From contig CBDCTY010000001.1 of the NCBI GenBank assembly GCA_965222445.1, positions 806,001 through 870,000 on the forward strand: a stretch of DNA of 64,000 nucleotides, written 5' to 3'. Position 1 is the stretch's first letter; each line of letters begins with the position of its first letter. A program made the translations under genes and the position numbers. Positions 51,173 through 59,805 of the stretch are shown here, one piece after another. The notes under the pieces are model-generated. The model was not told the origin of the DNA. It did not search any database and worked only from the letters and a program-made list of their open reading frames with translations. This DNA is from GCA-958296115 sp965222445 (GTDB lineage: Bacteria; Chloroflexota; Dehalococcoidia; Lucifugimonadales; CAJWER01).

Positions 51173-54100
51173 TAGTCGGCGGCCGGGACAGGGTCGCCTA
51201 CCGGCTGGGGAGGCCGGCGGCGCAAGAGCCTTGCGAAGAGGTTGGGTATGCTCTCGTTGAAGATCATGTAGACGATGGGCAGGACGATCAGCGTCAGGCC
51301 CGTGGAGCTCATCAGGCCCCCGATTACCACGGTCGCCAGCTCAGCGCTGATTAGCCCGCCCCCCTCCGACTCGACCGCGAGGGGCAGCAGGGCGAAGCTG
51401 GTCGTGAGGGCGGTCATGAGGATCGGGCGCAGGCGCACGCGGGCGCCCGAGATCAGGGCGTCGTACACGCCCATTCCCCTGGCCCTCTGCTGCTCCACGA
51501 ACGCGATGAGCACGATGGCGTTGGTCACGACGATGCCTATGAGCAGAAGGATGCCCATCATGGCCGGGAGTCCGAGCGAGCGACCCGTTACGGCCAGCGC
51601 TCCGAGCACGCCCACCAAGGCGAGCGGCAGCGTCGTCACGATCACGAAGGGGTTTCTGAGTGAGCCCAGGCTAATGACCATGACCAGGTACACGAGCACG
51701 ATGCCGACGCCCATTGAGATGAAGATGGCCTGGAAGCCTTCTGCGATGTCGGCGAAGATTCCGCCGCTGGCTATGCTGACGCCTAGGGGGAGCCGCAGGG
51801 CCGCGATGTTCTCGTCGACCAGCAATCCGACGCCCTGCGTGTCGTCCACTATGATGTCGCCGGTAATGCTGGCCGAACGCACGCCGTCGGTGCGGCTGAT
51901 GGAGACCGGGCCCTTCCTGACGACAGGTTCTGCGAGGTCGCCAAGGGGAACCGCGCCCGCCGGGCCGACGATGACGAGGGACTCGATCTGGTCGATCCCT
52001 CCGGCCGACCGGGGGTCTCCCGAGAGCACCACGTCGACCGTCTCGCCGTCGATGGTCATGGTCGTGACAGTCTGCCCGATTAGGTACTGGCTGAGCTGGA
52101 AGGCGACCTGGCGGGTGCTGAGCCCGATGAGGGCGGCCTTCTCCGGGTCGACCTGGATCGAGATTTCGTCGCGGGCCTGCGAGACGCTGCTCTTGAGATT
52201 GACGATGCCCTCGATCGTCGACAGGGCGGCGACCAGCTCCGCGGAGACCTTGGAGATGTCGTCGTAGTTGGGGCCGGTGACGAAGATCTCGACGCCGCCG
52301 GACGGGGGCCCGTCCTGGACCTCGGAGATGCTCAGGAAGCGTCCGGGCTTGTCCAGCTCGGTCCTGAGTACATTGGCGATGTCGTTGGGGGCATCGTGGG
52401 AGATTTGGGCGAAGAAGCTGGCCTGCCCGGGGCCTCCCGGCGCCCCGCCGAAGGCCAGATCGGTCGTGCCGATACTGACAATGTAGACATCGGAGATCTC
52501 GCGTATCCGGCTCTCGATCTCGGTCACCTGGGCCACGGTCTGGTTCACGGGCGTGCCCGGCGGCAGGGCGAGTTCGATCTGGAGGTAGCGGTCGCCGCCC
52601 CCGCCGAACAGGTTCACGGGGATTGTGGCCAACAGCCCGATGCTCGAGACGGTTAGCAGGACGGCAACCAGCAGGGTGACGAGCCTGTGGCCGAGGACCC
52701 ACCTGAGGATCGCTATGTACCCCCGCTGCATCCAGGTCTCCGGGAGCCGGATCTCGCCCTCGGCGCCGGCCCCTTCGGGCAGGTCGCCGGGCCGGAGGAG
52801 ATACGCGCCCAGGACGGGCACGGCTGTGAGGGCGACTAGGAGGGACGCAATCAGCGCGAATGTGACGGTGAGGGCGAAGGGGAGGAAGAAAGCGCCGACG
52901 AGTCCCTGGATGAATGCCAGCGGGACGAAGACGACGACAGTGGTCATGGTGGAGGCAAAGATAGCGGGGCCGACCTCCGTCGTGGCTTCGAGCGCGGCGC
53001 GCCACCTCTCCCGCCCGGCCTGGATGTGGCGGTATACGTTTTCGAGCACGACGATGGAGTCGTCCACGACACGCCCCACGGAGATGGCGAGCCCGCCGAG
53101 GGTCATGAAGTTGAGGGTCATGTCCTGCCACGACATCAGGAGGATGCCGGTGAAGACGCTCAGGGGGATCGAAAGGGCGATTACGACCGTGGGGCGCAGG
53201 GTGTTGAAGAGGCCCTTAACGATCGTGGGGCGAATGGTCAGCATGAAGGCGAAGACGACCGACACGGCGAACAGGAACCCGAACATTGCCTCCCTGACAA
53301 GGGTGTCGATCTGCCGCTGGATGTCGGGCCCCTGGTCCGAAACGACGATGATCTCGACGTCGTCCGGGAGTCCGGCGATGCCGTCGAGGGCGTCGTTGAT
53401 TGCCGTCGTCACGTCGAGCGTGTTGGCATCGGGCTTCTTGGAGACCGCAACGCCAATGCCGGGCTTGCCGTTGGTGCGGGAGATGCTCTTGGGCCTTCCT
53501 GGGCCGAATGTCACTTCGGCCACGTCGGACAGCCGTACCGGGCCCGACTCTGATACGCCAACGACGAGGTCCTTTACGTCCTGGACGGAGTCCAGCGTAT
53601 GTGTCGTCTTGGCGATGACGGCCCGCCCACCGTCGAAGACCCTGCCCGCGGGCAGGGTGAGGTTGTTCTCGCTGAGAGCGGCGGAGATCTGGAAGAGGGA
53701 GACGCCGTTCGCCGCCAGCCTGTCGGCATCCGCGACGACCCGGACGTTCTGCTCGACCTCTCCGCTCAGCACGACTCGCATAACGCCTTCGACATCGGAG
53801 ACCGCGGGCAGAATGCGGGACTGCACGATGCCCTGGACCTCGTACAAGTCCCTGTCCGAGACAACGCTGAACTGTATGACGGGTATCTGATCGGGGTTGA
53901 AGCGGCCTACGTTAGGCTCTTCCACTCCCGCCGGAAAGGCGATGTCGTTTATGGCGGCGTCGATGGCGCTCTCCGTCGCCGCCATGTCGGTGCCGTACTT
54001 GAAGGTCGCAAAGACGGTGGCGTTGCCCTCGAATGAAGTCGACTGGATCGATTCCAGGCCCGGGGTGCCGGTGATCGCCCTCTCAATCGGATCGGTCACA

Positions 54101-54288
54101 TGGCGTACGACGGCATCGGGGTCAGCGGAGGGGTAGGCTGCGAATACTGTGACGAGGGGGAATTCGATCTGCGGGAACAACTCGACCTGAAGGGTGCGGT
54201 AGGCGAATATGCCTGAGGCCAGCACGAGGAATATGGCCAGCACCGCCACAGTTGGCCGGCGCAGGGCCATCGACGTTAGGAAGCTCAA
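51172..54288 (-). CDS. RND-family multidrug/hydrophobe exporter (AcrB/MdtB-like)
   Basis: 1038 residues from TTG 54286-54288 with AAGGAG eight bases upstream; the frame is open further but not RND-like. Twelve membrane helices and two large periplasmic-type loops. Proton-relay Asp pair in AISVGRVVDDSIVVLEN (TM4); TM10 reads GIVVTNAIVLIAF, lacking the Lys of AcrB. No membrane fusion protein or outer channel gene is adjacent. The stop TAG is formed at the junction with the IS5-type element. Confidence 0.92.
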   Translation of the reverse strand: MSFLTSMALRRPTVAVLAIFLVLASGIFAYRTLQVELFPQIEFPLVTVFAAYPSADPDAVVRHVTDPIERAITGTPGLESIQSTSFEGNATVFATFKYGTDMAATESAIDAAINDIAFPAGVEEPNVGRFNPDQIPVIQFSVVSDRDLYEVQGIVQSRILPAVSDVEGVMRVVLSGEVEQNVRVVADADRLAANGVSLFQISAALSENNLTLPAGRVFDGGRAVIAKTTHTLDSVQDVKDLVVGVSESGPVRLSDVAEVTFGPGRPKSISRTNGKPGIGVAVSKKPDANTLDVTTAINDALDGIAGLPDDVEIIVVSDQGPDIQRQIDTLVREAMFGFLFAVSVVFAFMLTIRPTIVKGLFNTLRPTVVIALSIPLSVFTGILLMSWQDMTLNFMTLGGLAISVGRVVDDSIVVLENVYRHIQAGRERWRAALEATTEVGPAIFASTMTTVVVFVPLAFIQGLVGAFFLPFALTVTFALIASLLVALTAVPVLGAYLLRPGDLPEGAGAEGEIRLPETWMQRGYIAILRWVLGHRLVTLLVAVLLTVSSIGLLATIPVNLFGGGGDRYLQIELALPPGTPVNQTVAQVTEIESRIREISDVYIVSIGTTDLAFGGAPGGPGQASFFAQISHDAPNDIANVLRTELDKPGRFLSISEVQDGPPSGGVEIFVTGPNYDDISKVSAELVAALSTIEGIVNLKSSVSQARDEISIQVDPEKAALIGLSTRQVAFQLSQYLIGQTVTTMTIDGETVDVVLSGDPRSAGGIDQIESLVIVGPAGAVPLGDLAEPVVRKGPVSISRTDGVRSASITGDIIVDDTQGVGLLVDENIAALRLPLGVSIASGGIFADIAEGFQAIFISMGVGIVLVYLVMVISLGSLRNPFVIVTTLPLALVGVLGALAVTGRSLGLPAMMGILLLIGIVVTNAIVLIAFVEQQRARGMGVYDALISGARVRLRPILMTALTTSFALLPLAVESEGGGLISAELATVVIGGLMSSTGLTLIVLPIVYMIFNESIPNLFARLLRRRPPQPVGDPVPAAD

Positions 54289-54481
54289 TACAGCATCTCC
54301 TTGCTGCCAACCCCGGGGTGAGGGGGGCGCCATGCACGGCGATGCTAGGGGCCGGACGGGCGCAGAGGGGAGCCTCGGCGTGTTGACTACGGGTAATGTA
54401 CAGTAACTTACGCTCCGCACCGTCGCAAGGAATTGCGCGCGAAGGCCGGACGCGGCGGAAGCATACATCCGGGGGTCAGCC

Positions 54482-55570
54482 ATGAAATCGACCGTATCGG
54501 TGCGCGACGATGCTGGGAACGAGATCGGCCGGCTGGCGGCCGAGACCGCCGCGATGGACTACCCTGCGATGCCGTGGCGCGCGGACCCGTGCACCGGCCG
54601 GACGTCGGACGGGAGGCTCTACGCGGGCGTCCATAGCCGGATATTCGAGTCGGAGGACGAGGGGCGCAGCTGGGCCTTCTTCTCAGTCGCTTTCGACGGG
54701 TTCGAGCGTATGAACAACTTTGGTGTGCTGCCCGACGACACCTTCCGCCTGCTCTACGAGACGCCGCCGGACGATACGGGAGTCAGGGGCATGGCAGTCG
54801 CCCGCTCGACCGACAGGGGCGAGACCTGGGACACAGGCACGCCGCTGGACAAGGCCCCCTACACGGGACCGCCGGGCGCAGACGGCAACAAGTTCTGCGT
54901 GCTGCCGGACGGCACGGTCATCGTCGCGGTCACCCTCCGCAACGGGGACGGCGTGCGCGACCACGACGGCTCCGAGCTTCCGCTGGAGGAGCGCGGCATA
55001 TACGACTACATCTACCGGTCGACGGACGGCGGCTTGACGTGGGGAGACAGGACCCTGATCGTCGATCACTGCTCGGAGACGTCGTTCCTCTCGCTCGGAG
55101 GCGACAGGCTACTCGCCGCCATCCGCAGGCAGCGCTGGTTCTCCTATCCCGACGATCCGCCGGAACTCTGGAAGCAGACGGGCGGCGACCCGGGGATGGT
55201 CTACAAGCACCTGTTCCTGGTCGACTCGGAAGACGGCGGCCGCACGTGGAAAAACCTGAGGCAGTGGACCAAGGTGATTGGGCACTGCCCGGGAGAGCTT
55301 GTGCGGGTGTCGGACGGTCGGATCGTGCTCCTCCACACCAACCGCTACCCGTATCCCGAGGGCAACCTCCGCGCCCGCGTGTCGGCGGACGAAGGCGCGA
55401 CCTGGAGCGACGAGTACTACGTAGTATCCGACGGCGCCGGGTACTCGGGCTCCGTCGTGCTCGACGACGACACCATCGTCACCGTCGCCGGCAATACCCA
55501 GCTTCTCCCCACAGGCGACCCAGCCGAACCGTGGGGTATGCAGACCGTGAGATGGCGCCTCCCAGACTAG
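54482..55570 (+). CDS. Sialidase-superfamily protein with Asp-box repeats
   Basis: 362 residues. Asp boxes SEDEGRSW, STDRGETW, STDGGLTW, SEDGGRTW and SADEGATW define a propeller. No signal peptide. The strong repeat pattern suits a sialidase-like exo-glycosidase or a non-catalytic propeller; the Arg triad cannot be confirmed by eye. Divergent from the RND exporter gene. Confidence 0.85.
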   Translation: MKSTVSVRDDAGNEIGRLAAETAAMDYPAMPWRADPCTGRTSDGRLYAGVHSRIFESEDEGRSWAFFSVAFDGFERMNNFGVLPDDTFRLLYETPPDDTGVRGMAVARSTDRGETWDTGTPLDKAPYTGPPGADGNKFCVLPDGTVIVAVTLRNGDGVRDHDGSELPLEERGIYDYIYRSTDGGLTWGDRTLIVDHCSETSFLSLGGDRLLAAIRRQRWFSYPDDPPELWKQTGGDPGMVYKHLFLVDSEDGGRTWKNLRQWTKVIGHCPGELVRVSDGRIVLLHTNRYPYPEGNLRARVSADEGATWSDEYYVVSDGAGYSGSVVLDDDTIVTVAGNTQLLPTGDPAEPWGMQTVRWRLPD

Positions 55571-55666
55571 CGCCAAGTTGCCATGATGCGACCGACGTAG
55601 GGGCGGGTTTGCAAACCGCCCTCCCCGCGGACATGGCCTCAAGACAGCTCCGCTGTGACGGAACGC
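55571..55666. repeat. Short intergenic repeat
   Basis: 55598-55624 is a GGGCGGGTTTGCAAACCGCC hairpin like those near 15950 and 50178. Confidence 0.6.
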
Positions 55667-56671
55667 TTATCGATCGGTTAGCCGGATGCGCGGGTCGACG
55701 ACCGCGAGGAGGATATCGGACAGGAGGGTGCCCACTACGGTGAGAACGCCGGCCATCAGGATTATGAATCCTGACAGGTAGACATCCTCCGTCTCAATTG
55801 CCTGGAGCAGGAGCGGACCGAGCGTGGGTAGGCTCAGGACGACGGAGACGATCACGCTGCCGCTGATGAGTGACGGCAGCAGATAGCCGACGGTGCTGAT
55901 GAGGGGGTTGATTGCCACTCTCACGGGGTACTTCATGATGAGTCTCCAGGGAGCGGCGCCCTTGGCGCGGGCGGTGACCACGTAGGGCCTCCCAAGCTCG
56001 TCCAGCAAGTTGTGGCGCATGATTCGGATCAGGCTCGCCGTGCCTGACGTGCCAAGCACGATGGCCGGGATCCACAGGTGGGCAAGGAGGTCCCTCGCCT
56101 TGGCTGCGCTCCAGGGCGCGCTTGCGTAGTCGGCAGAGAACAGCCCGCCGACGCTCTGGTCGAAGTAGGCGAACGCGATGTACATCAGTACCAGTCCCAG
56201 CAGGAAGTCCGGCACTGCCAGGCCCGCGAACCCCACGAATGTGAAAGCGTAGTCGCCCACCGAGTGCTGGCGCACGGCCGAGTAGACACCGACTGGGACG
56301 GCGAATGTCCAGGTCACCAGAATGGTGAATGCGGTGAGGACCGCGGTCAGCCAGAGCCTGTCGCCGATCAGCTCCTTCACCGGCATGTCTATGTTCTGCC
56401 GCAGTTGGAACGACAGGCCGAGGTCGCCGTGCATGAGGTTCCACATCCACGTGGCATAACGCTGGTACTGCGGCTTGTCGAGGCCCAGATACCTGCGGAG
56501 CACCTCGACGTGGTCAGGATCGGGCGAGAACCCGTTGTCGCTATAGAAGATGTCGATGTAGCGTTCGAGCTGATCGCCGGGAGGCAGCTCTATGATGACG
56601 AACGTCAGGGCGGAGATCGCCCAGATCGTCAGGGCGGCCAGCAGCAGGCGGCGGACCAGGTACGCCAGCAT
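55667..56671 (-). CDS. OppB/DppB-type ABC transporter permease (orphan copy 3)
   Basis: 334 residues, GGGAGGT before the ATG. Shares the same signature blocks as copies 1 and 2 (AVRQHSVGDYAFTFVGFAGL, DELGRPYVVTARAKG). The periplasmic loop after helix 1 differs most (DIFYSDNGFSPDPDHVEVL), which could reflect a different partner. An RraA-family gene lies 67 bases upstream on the same strand; no transporter partners are present. Confidence 0.92.
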   Translation of the reverse strand: MLAYLVRRLLLAALTIWAISALTFVIIELPPGDQLERYIDIFYSDNGFSPDPDHVEVLRRYLGLDKPQYQRYATWMWNLMHGDLGLSFQLRQNIDMPVKELIGDRLWLTAVLTAFTILVTWTFAVPVGVYSAVRQHSVGDYAFTFVGFAGLAVPDFLLGLVLMYIAFAYFDQSVGGLFSADYASAPWSAAKARDLLAHLWIPAIVLGTSGTASLIRIMRHNLLDELGRPYVVTARAKGAAPWRLIMKYPVRVAINPLISTVGYLLPSLISGSVIVSVVLSLPTLGPLLLQAIETEDVYLSGFIILMAGVLTVVGTLLSDILLAVVDPRIRLTDR

Positions 56672-56738
56672 CGTTACCTCCCATGGCCGGCAGGGACCTA
56701 TATGTCAGGCGGCGGACGAGCCCTTGTCGGCGATACCC

Positions 56739-57452
56739 CTAGCCCCGGCTTCGCAGCTCCTTGAACTTCGCGTGGGTCATGCCGGGCTGCTCGTACAGCG
56801 CGAACAGCTTCTGCTCCTGCTCGCGGATGAGGTGGGCGTGCTTGAGCACGTCCTCGGGGTCTGTCCCCTGAGGGATCTTCGTGCAGCCGTCGAGGTCGGC
56901 GAGCACTATCTCGCCGGGATGCACCAGCAGCTCGCCGACGGTGATGGGCCTGTTGACGGAGACCAGGTTGAAGACGCCGTGCCCGGGCACTTTGCCTGTG
57001 CCCCAGATCGGCAGACCCGCCTCCTTGATTCCCGCAAGGTCGCGGATTGAGCCCTGGACAACCGCGCCCGTTACGCCGAGCATCCTGTGCCGCCGCGCCA
57101 TCCCGTCGCCGAAGGATGCGCCGCGGCCCGGGCGGGAGTCTACGTCCCTCATCACGGCGATGATCGGCCCCGGCGTACCGTCGAGGACGTCGTAGTAGTC
57201 GTCCCACGGAATCGCGACGGAGTCGGTGTCGTTGGTCGTGACCTCCGTCGTGACGACGGTGCCTATGGCGCTGCCTAGCTCGGGCAGCATGGACACGATC
57301 TCGGGCCCGGTGTAGTTCAAGGGAACGCCGCCCATGGAGTCCAGCTCACGCCCGCCCTGGCTGCCTCCCATGCTCGCCACTACCGCGTTGAAGAGCGTCG
57401 CGGCATCGAACTCCTTGAGCGCGTCGAGCACCTCTGTCGATACGGTTGTCAT
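56739..57452 (-). CDS. RraA-family protein (aldolase/decarboxylase-like)
   Basis: 237 residues, GGAGGC before the ATG. The RraA fold is visible in GASFGDGMARRHRMLGVTGAVVQGSIRDLAGI, with the Asp of the metal site in SIRDL, and HPGEIVLADLDGCTKIP. Relatives include 4-hydroxy-4-methyl-2-oxoglutarate aldolase and dimethylmenaquinone methyltransferase-annotated proteins. Probably an aldolase on a pyruvate-derived substrate. It may be cotranscribed with permease copy 3. Confidence 0.88.
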   Translation of the reverse strand: MTTVSTEVLDALKEFDAATLFNAVVASMGGSQGGRELDSMGGVPLNYTGPEIVSMLPELGSAIGTVVTTEVTTNDTDSVAIPWDDYYDVLDGTPGPIIAVMRDVDSRPGRGASFGDGMARRHRMLGVTGAVVQGSIRDLAGIKEAGLPIWGTGKVPGHGVFNLVSVNRPITVGELLVHPGEIVLADLDGCTKIPQGTDPEDVLKHAHLIREQEQKLFALYEQPGMTHAKFKELRSRG

Positions 57453-57630
57453 CGCTGCCTCCGAATAAGGTCTTGGTGGCCGGGCGATTATACCCGCCGG
57501 GGCTGTGAGCCGCTAATGGGACCTGTGCAAGACCCCTTTCCCTCGACACTAGAGGGTAGCCCCTAGCGCCTAATTCGTACGGGACTGCCCCCCTGCGCCG
57601 CCGGGGTCATCCCGAACGCTCGCCCTGTCA

Positions 57631-57992
57631 TTCCGAACGCAGTGAGGAATCTAAAGTCCTTGCCCGAAGTCGATGTGCCGTTCCAGCGATAGGTCCTTCC
57701 ATCGCGGGTTCGACGAATCTATGAGCGCGACCTTCTTGCTGCGGCGCCAGCCCTTGATCTGCTCCTCCCTCGCTATTGCAGACTCTACGTTCGAGGTTTC
57801 CTCGTAGTATGCAAGCCAAGTGACGTTGTACTTGTTCGTAAAGCCGGACACGAGCTTGTGCTCGTACATCCTTCTTTCGAGGTTGTTGGTAATGCCGACA
57901 TAGAGCGTCCTTGAAGAGTTGGTCAGGATGTAGACGTGGTATCGACAGTCTTGCGTTGCGGGCATGCGCTTAGATTCCCTCGCTGCGTTCGG
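57631..57992 (-). mobile_element. Inverted-repeat-bounded segment carrying a GIY-YIG nuclease gene
   Basis: Left arm 57631-57653 (TTCCGAACGCAGTGAGGAAT then CTA) and right arm 57970-57992 (TTAGATTCCCTCGCTGCG then TTCGG) are inverted copies. They match the right arm of the gene-less elements at 9194 and 32508. The gene fills the interior and its stop codon lies in the left arm. Mobility is inferred from the shared arms, not shown. Confidence 0.5.
57651..57965 (-). CDS. GIY-YIG endonuclease family protein (small, UPF0213-like)
   Basis: 104 residues from ATG 57963-57965. YHVYILTNSSRTLYVGITN is the GIY-YIG motif; the catalytic Arg follows in NLERRMYEHK. The body (FTNKYNVTWLAYYEETSNVESAIAREEQIKGWRRSKK) is the standalone single-domain type. 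The TAG stop is the first triplet of the flanking arm (TAGATTCC). Confidence 0.9.
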   Translation of the reverse strand: MPATQDCRYHVYILTNSSRTLYVGITNNLERRMYEHKLVSGFTNKYNVTWLAYYEETSNVESAIAREEQIKGWRRSKKVALIDSSNPRWKDLSLERHIDFGQGL

Positions 57993-58261
57993 AATCACTA
58001 TGGCCCAACGGAGGCCACATAAGGGAATGAGAATGGCGTCGTCATTTGGCATGGTCGAAGCCGACCCCGCCCCAGGTCCCTCGCTGGCGCTTCGGGACGA
58101 CATGGTGGGGTGGCCGGTGCTATTCTCAGAGTATGACAGGGCGAGGCGGTGTCCGGTGCCTCACCACTTCATACCCTGAGGGCCTTCGGAGAACCATGGT
58201 GACTCATGTGATGTGGACAGACCTCTTCCAGCAAGGAAGAGCCCCACTTCAATCACTCCCC
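57993..58261. repeat. Intergenic repeats
   Basis: 57996-58035 is a fragment of the composite repeat backbone (ATGGCCCAACGGAGGCCAC). 58062-58105 is the CCCCGCCCCAGGTCC element seen at 18035. No gene. Confidence 0.65.
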
Positions 58262-59407
58262 TTAGGAGAAAGAGGCCGAGCCCGGGCCGGGCAGCGACGT
58301 TATGCTGGCCGTGAGAGCGACTCGCGCCCGCTCGTACTCGCCGCGGCCGATCTCCCCGGCCTCGAAGGCCGCGTCGAGCGATGCTATGACGCGCACGAGG
58401 CGTACGCGCTCCGCCGATTCCCTTGGGCTGCGGCTGACGAGGGCGAAGGCGATCAGGGCGGCCATCACTAGGCCCAGACCGACTACGGCGGCGTATTCGA
58501 GCCGTATCAGGCCCACGCCCTGCATGATGCGGTCGCCGAGGCTGGCCTGCGGGAGGGAGGTGACCTGGAAGGGCACCTTCGCGCCTCGGGGCAGGTCGGT
58601 GCCCGTGAGCAGTAGGTAGGGCCTGTCGCCGATCGTGACCCGCTCGATCTCGCCTGCGCCGCTCAGCCCGCCGACCTCCTCGGGCACGAGTATTCTCAGC
58701 CCGGCCGCCCCATAGGGCAGCGACTTGGTGAAATCCATCTCGCTGCCGTCGTAAGGGATGCTGTAGGCGTACATCACCTCGTGCTCGCCGGGCGGGACGG
58801 GCGCGGTGATGGCAAAGCCGCGGTCCACCTGCAGGACGTCCGCGCCTATGAGCCCCGTGTCGACGGTGAGGTCGTCGGCCCTTGGCGGCAGGCCGAACCG
58901 GAGAAGCTGCATGGGCCCAGGCCCCGGCACATACGTCTGGTCGTTGTCGTTGACCAGATTGACTATCTCCAGGGCCCAGAGCGTCTGCGTGGCCTTCTCG
59001 GCCCTAGCGAACAGCAGCGAGGCGCTCGAAGCCTCGATCAGCCTCTCGTCGTCCGAGGAGTCGTAGACCGTGATCGTCATGGGCAGGGTCAGGCCTTGTA
59101 CGACCTGCACGATAGCCCCATACACGGCCCCCTGGTACTGGATCGAGACGCCAAGCCTCTCGCCGGCCGGTGGAGGCGGGGCATCGAAGCGAAACTTGCC
59201 GTCCTCGTCCGTGACGGCCTGCATCTCGTACTCAGGGCCCGCACTGCTAACGAGGAACACCGGGAGGCCGGGGCCGACGTGGCCGCCCGCCGTGCCGTCG
59301 AGCACGGCGCCCTCGACGGTTATCGTGGGAGGCCGCTCCTGGGCCGCAGCCGCGCCCGCAGAGACCATGAGCAGCAGTGTGACCGTGGCGATGACCCGCG
59401 CGATCAT
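58262..59407 (-). CDS. Secreted, membrane-anchored protein of the ccm operon
   Basis: 381 residues from ATG 59405-59407. Signal peptide MIARVIATVTLLLMVSAGAAAAQ, then a transthyretin-like/carboxypeptidase-regulatory domain (TVEGAVLDGTAGGHVGPGLPVFLV ... TDEDGKFRFDAPPP), a beta-rich middle region and a membrane helix near residue 325 (AAVVGLGLVMAALIAFALVS) before a cytoplasmic helical tail. It overlaps the upstream gene by 4 bases and is the last gene of the cytochrome c maturation operon. Exact role unknown. Confidence 0.8.
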   Translation of the reverse strand: MIARVIATVTLLLMVSAGAAAAQERPPTITVEGAVLDGTAGGHVGPGLPVFLVSSAGPEYEMQAVTDEDGKFRFDAPPPPAGERLGVSIQYQGAVYGAIVQVVQGLTLPMTITVYDSSDDERLIEASSASLLFARAEKATQTLWALEIVNLVNDNDQTYVPGPGPMQLLRFGLPPRADDLTVDTGLIGADVLQVDRGFAITAPVPPGEHEVMYAYSIPYDGSEMDFTKSLPYGAAGLRILVPEEVGGLSGAGEIERVTIGDRPYLLLTGTDLPRGAKVPFQVTSLPQASLGDRIMQGVGLIRLEYAAVVGLGLVMAALIAFALVSRSPRESAERVRLVRVIASLDAAFEAGEIGRGEYERARVALTASITSLPGPGSASFS

Positions 59408-59805
59408 TCCGGCTCCTCCGTACTCGGGCCGGTGTCGCCGCCGAGGAAGCCCTCCCTCACGCGCCTGATCTCTTCCTCGACGCGGGCAAGGAGATCGGCC
59501 TCTCTCCCCGCCTCCATCTCCAGCGACCTGAGGACCAGGGCCGCCTCGGTCATGTACTGTTCGCGCAGCACCTGGTAGTCCTCCTCGCCCAGCGTACCGA
59601 TGGCCCGCTCCAGCTCCGCGCTGCGGAGCCCGGCCAGCGCGGCGTCCCACCGCCTGTCGAGCTCCTCGCGCGGCTCGGCTTCCGTGAGCACATCGTGCAG
59701 GCCGCGCCTCCTGAGGAAAGGGTAGAGGATGGCGGCGAGCGGAATCGCGACCAGGGCGAGACCGATCACGACCAGCAACGGGCTGCTCTCGGGTACTCCT
59801 GTCAC
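59404..59805 (-). CDS. CcmI-like cytochrome c biogenesis protein
   Basis: 133 residues from GTG 59803-59805, which overlaps the ccmF stop (GTGA). One membrane helix (LLVVIGLALVAIPLAAILYPFL) is followed by an acidic coiled coil of about 80 residues, the layout of the N-terminal part of CcmI, which presents apocytochrome to the haem ligation complex. No TPR domain. Confidence 0.7.
   Translation of the reverse strand: MTGVPESSPLLVVIGLALVAIPLAAILYPFLRRRGLHDVLTEAEPREELDRRWDAALAGLRSAELERAIGTLGEEDYQVLREQYMTEAALVLRSLEMEAGREADLLARVEEEIRRVREGFLGGDTGPSTEEPE

Noticed and set aside
54289..54483. N-terminal extension of the RND exporter to 54483
   Set aside because: The extra 65 residues are not RND-like; AAGGAG before TTG 54288 and the family-typical start SFLTSMALRRP support the shorter form.
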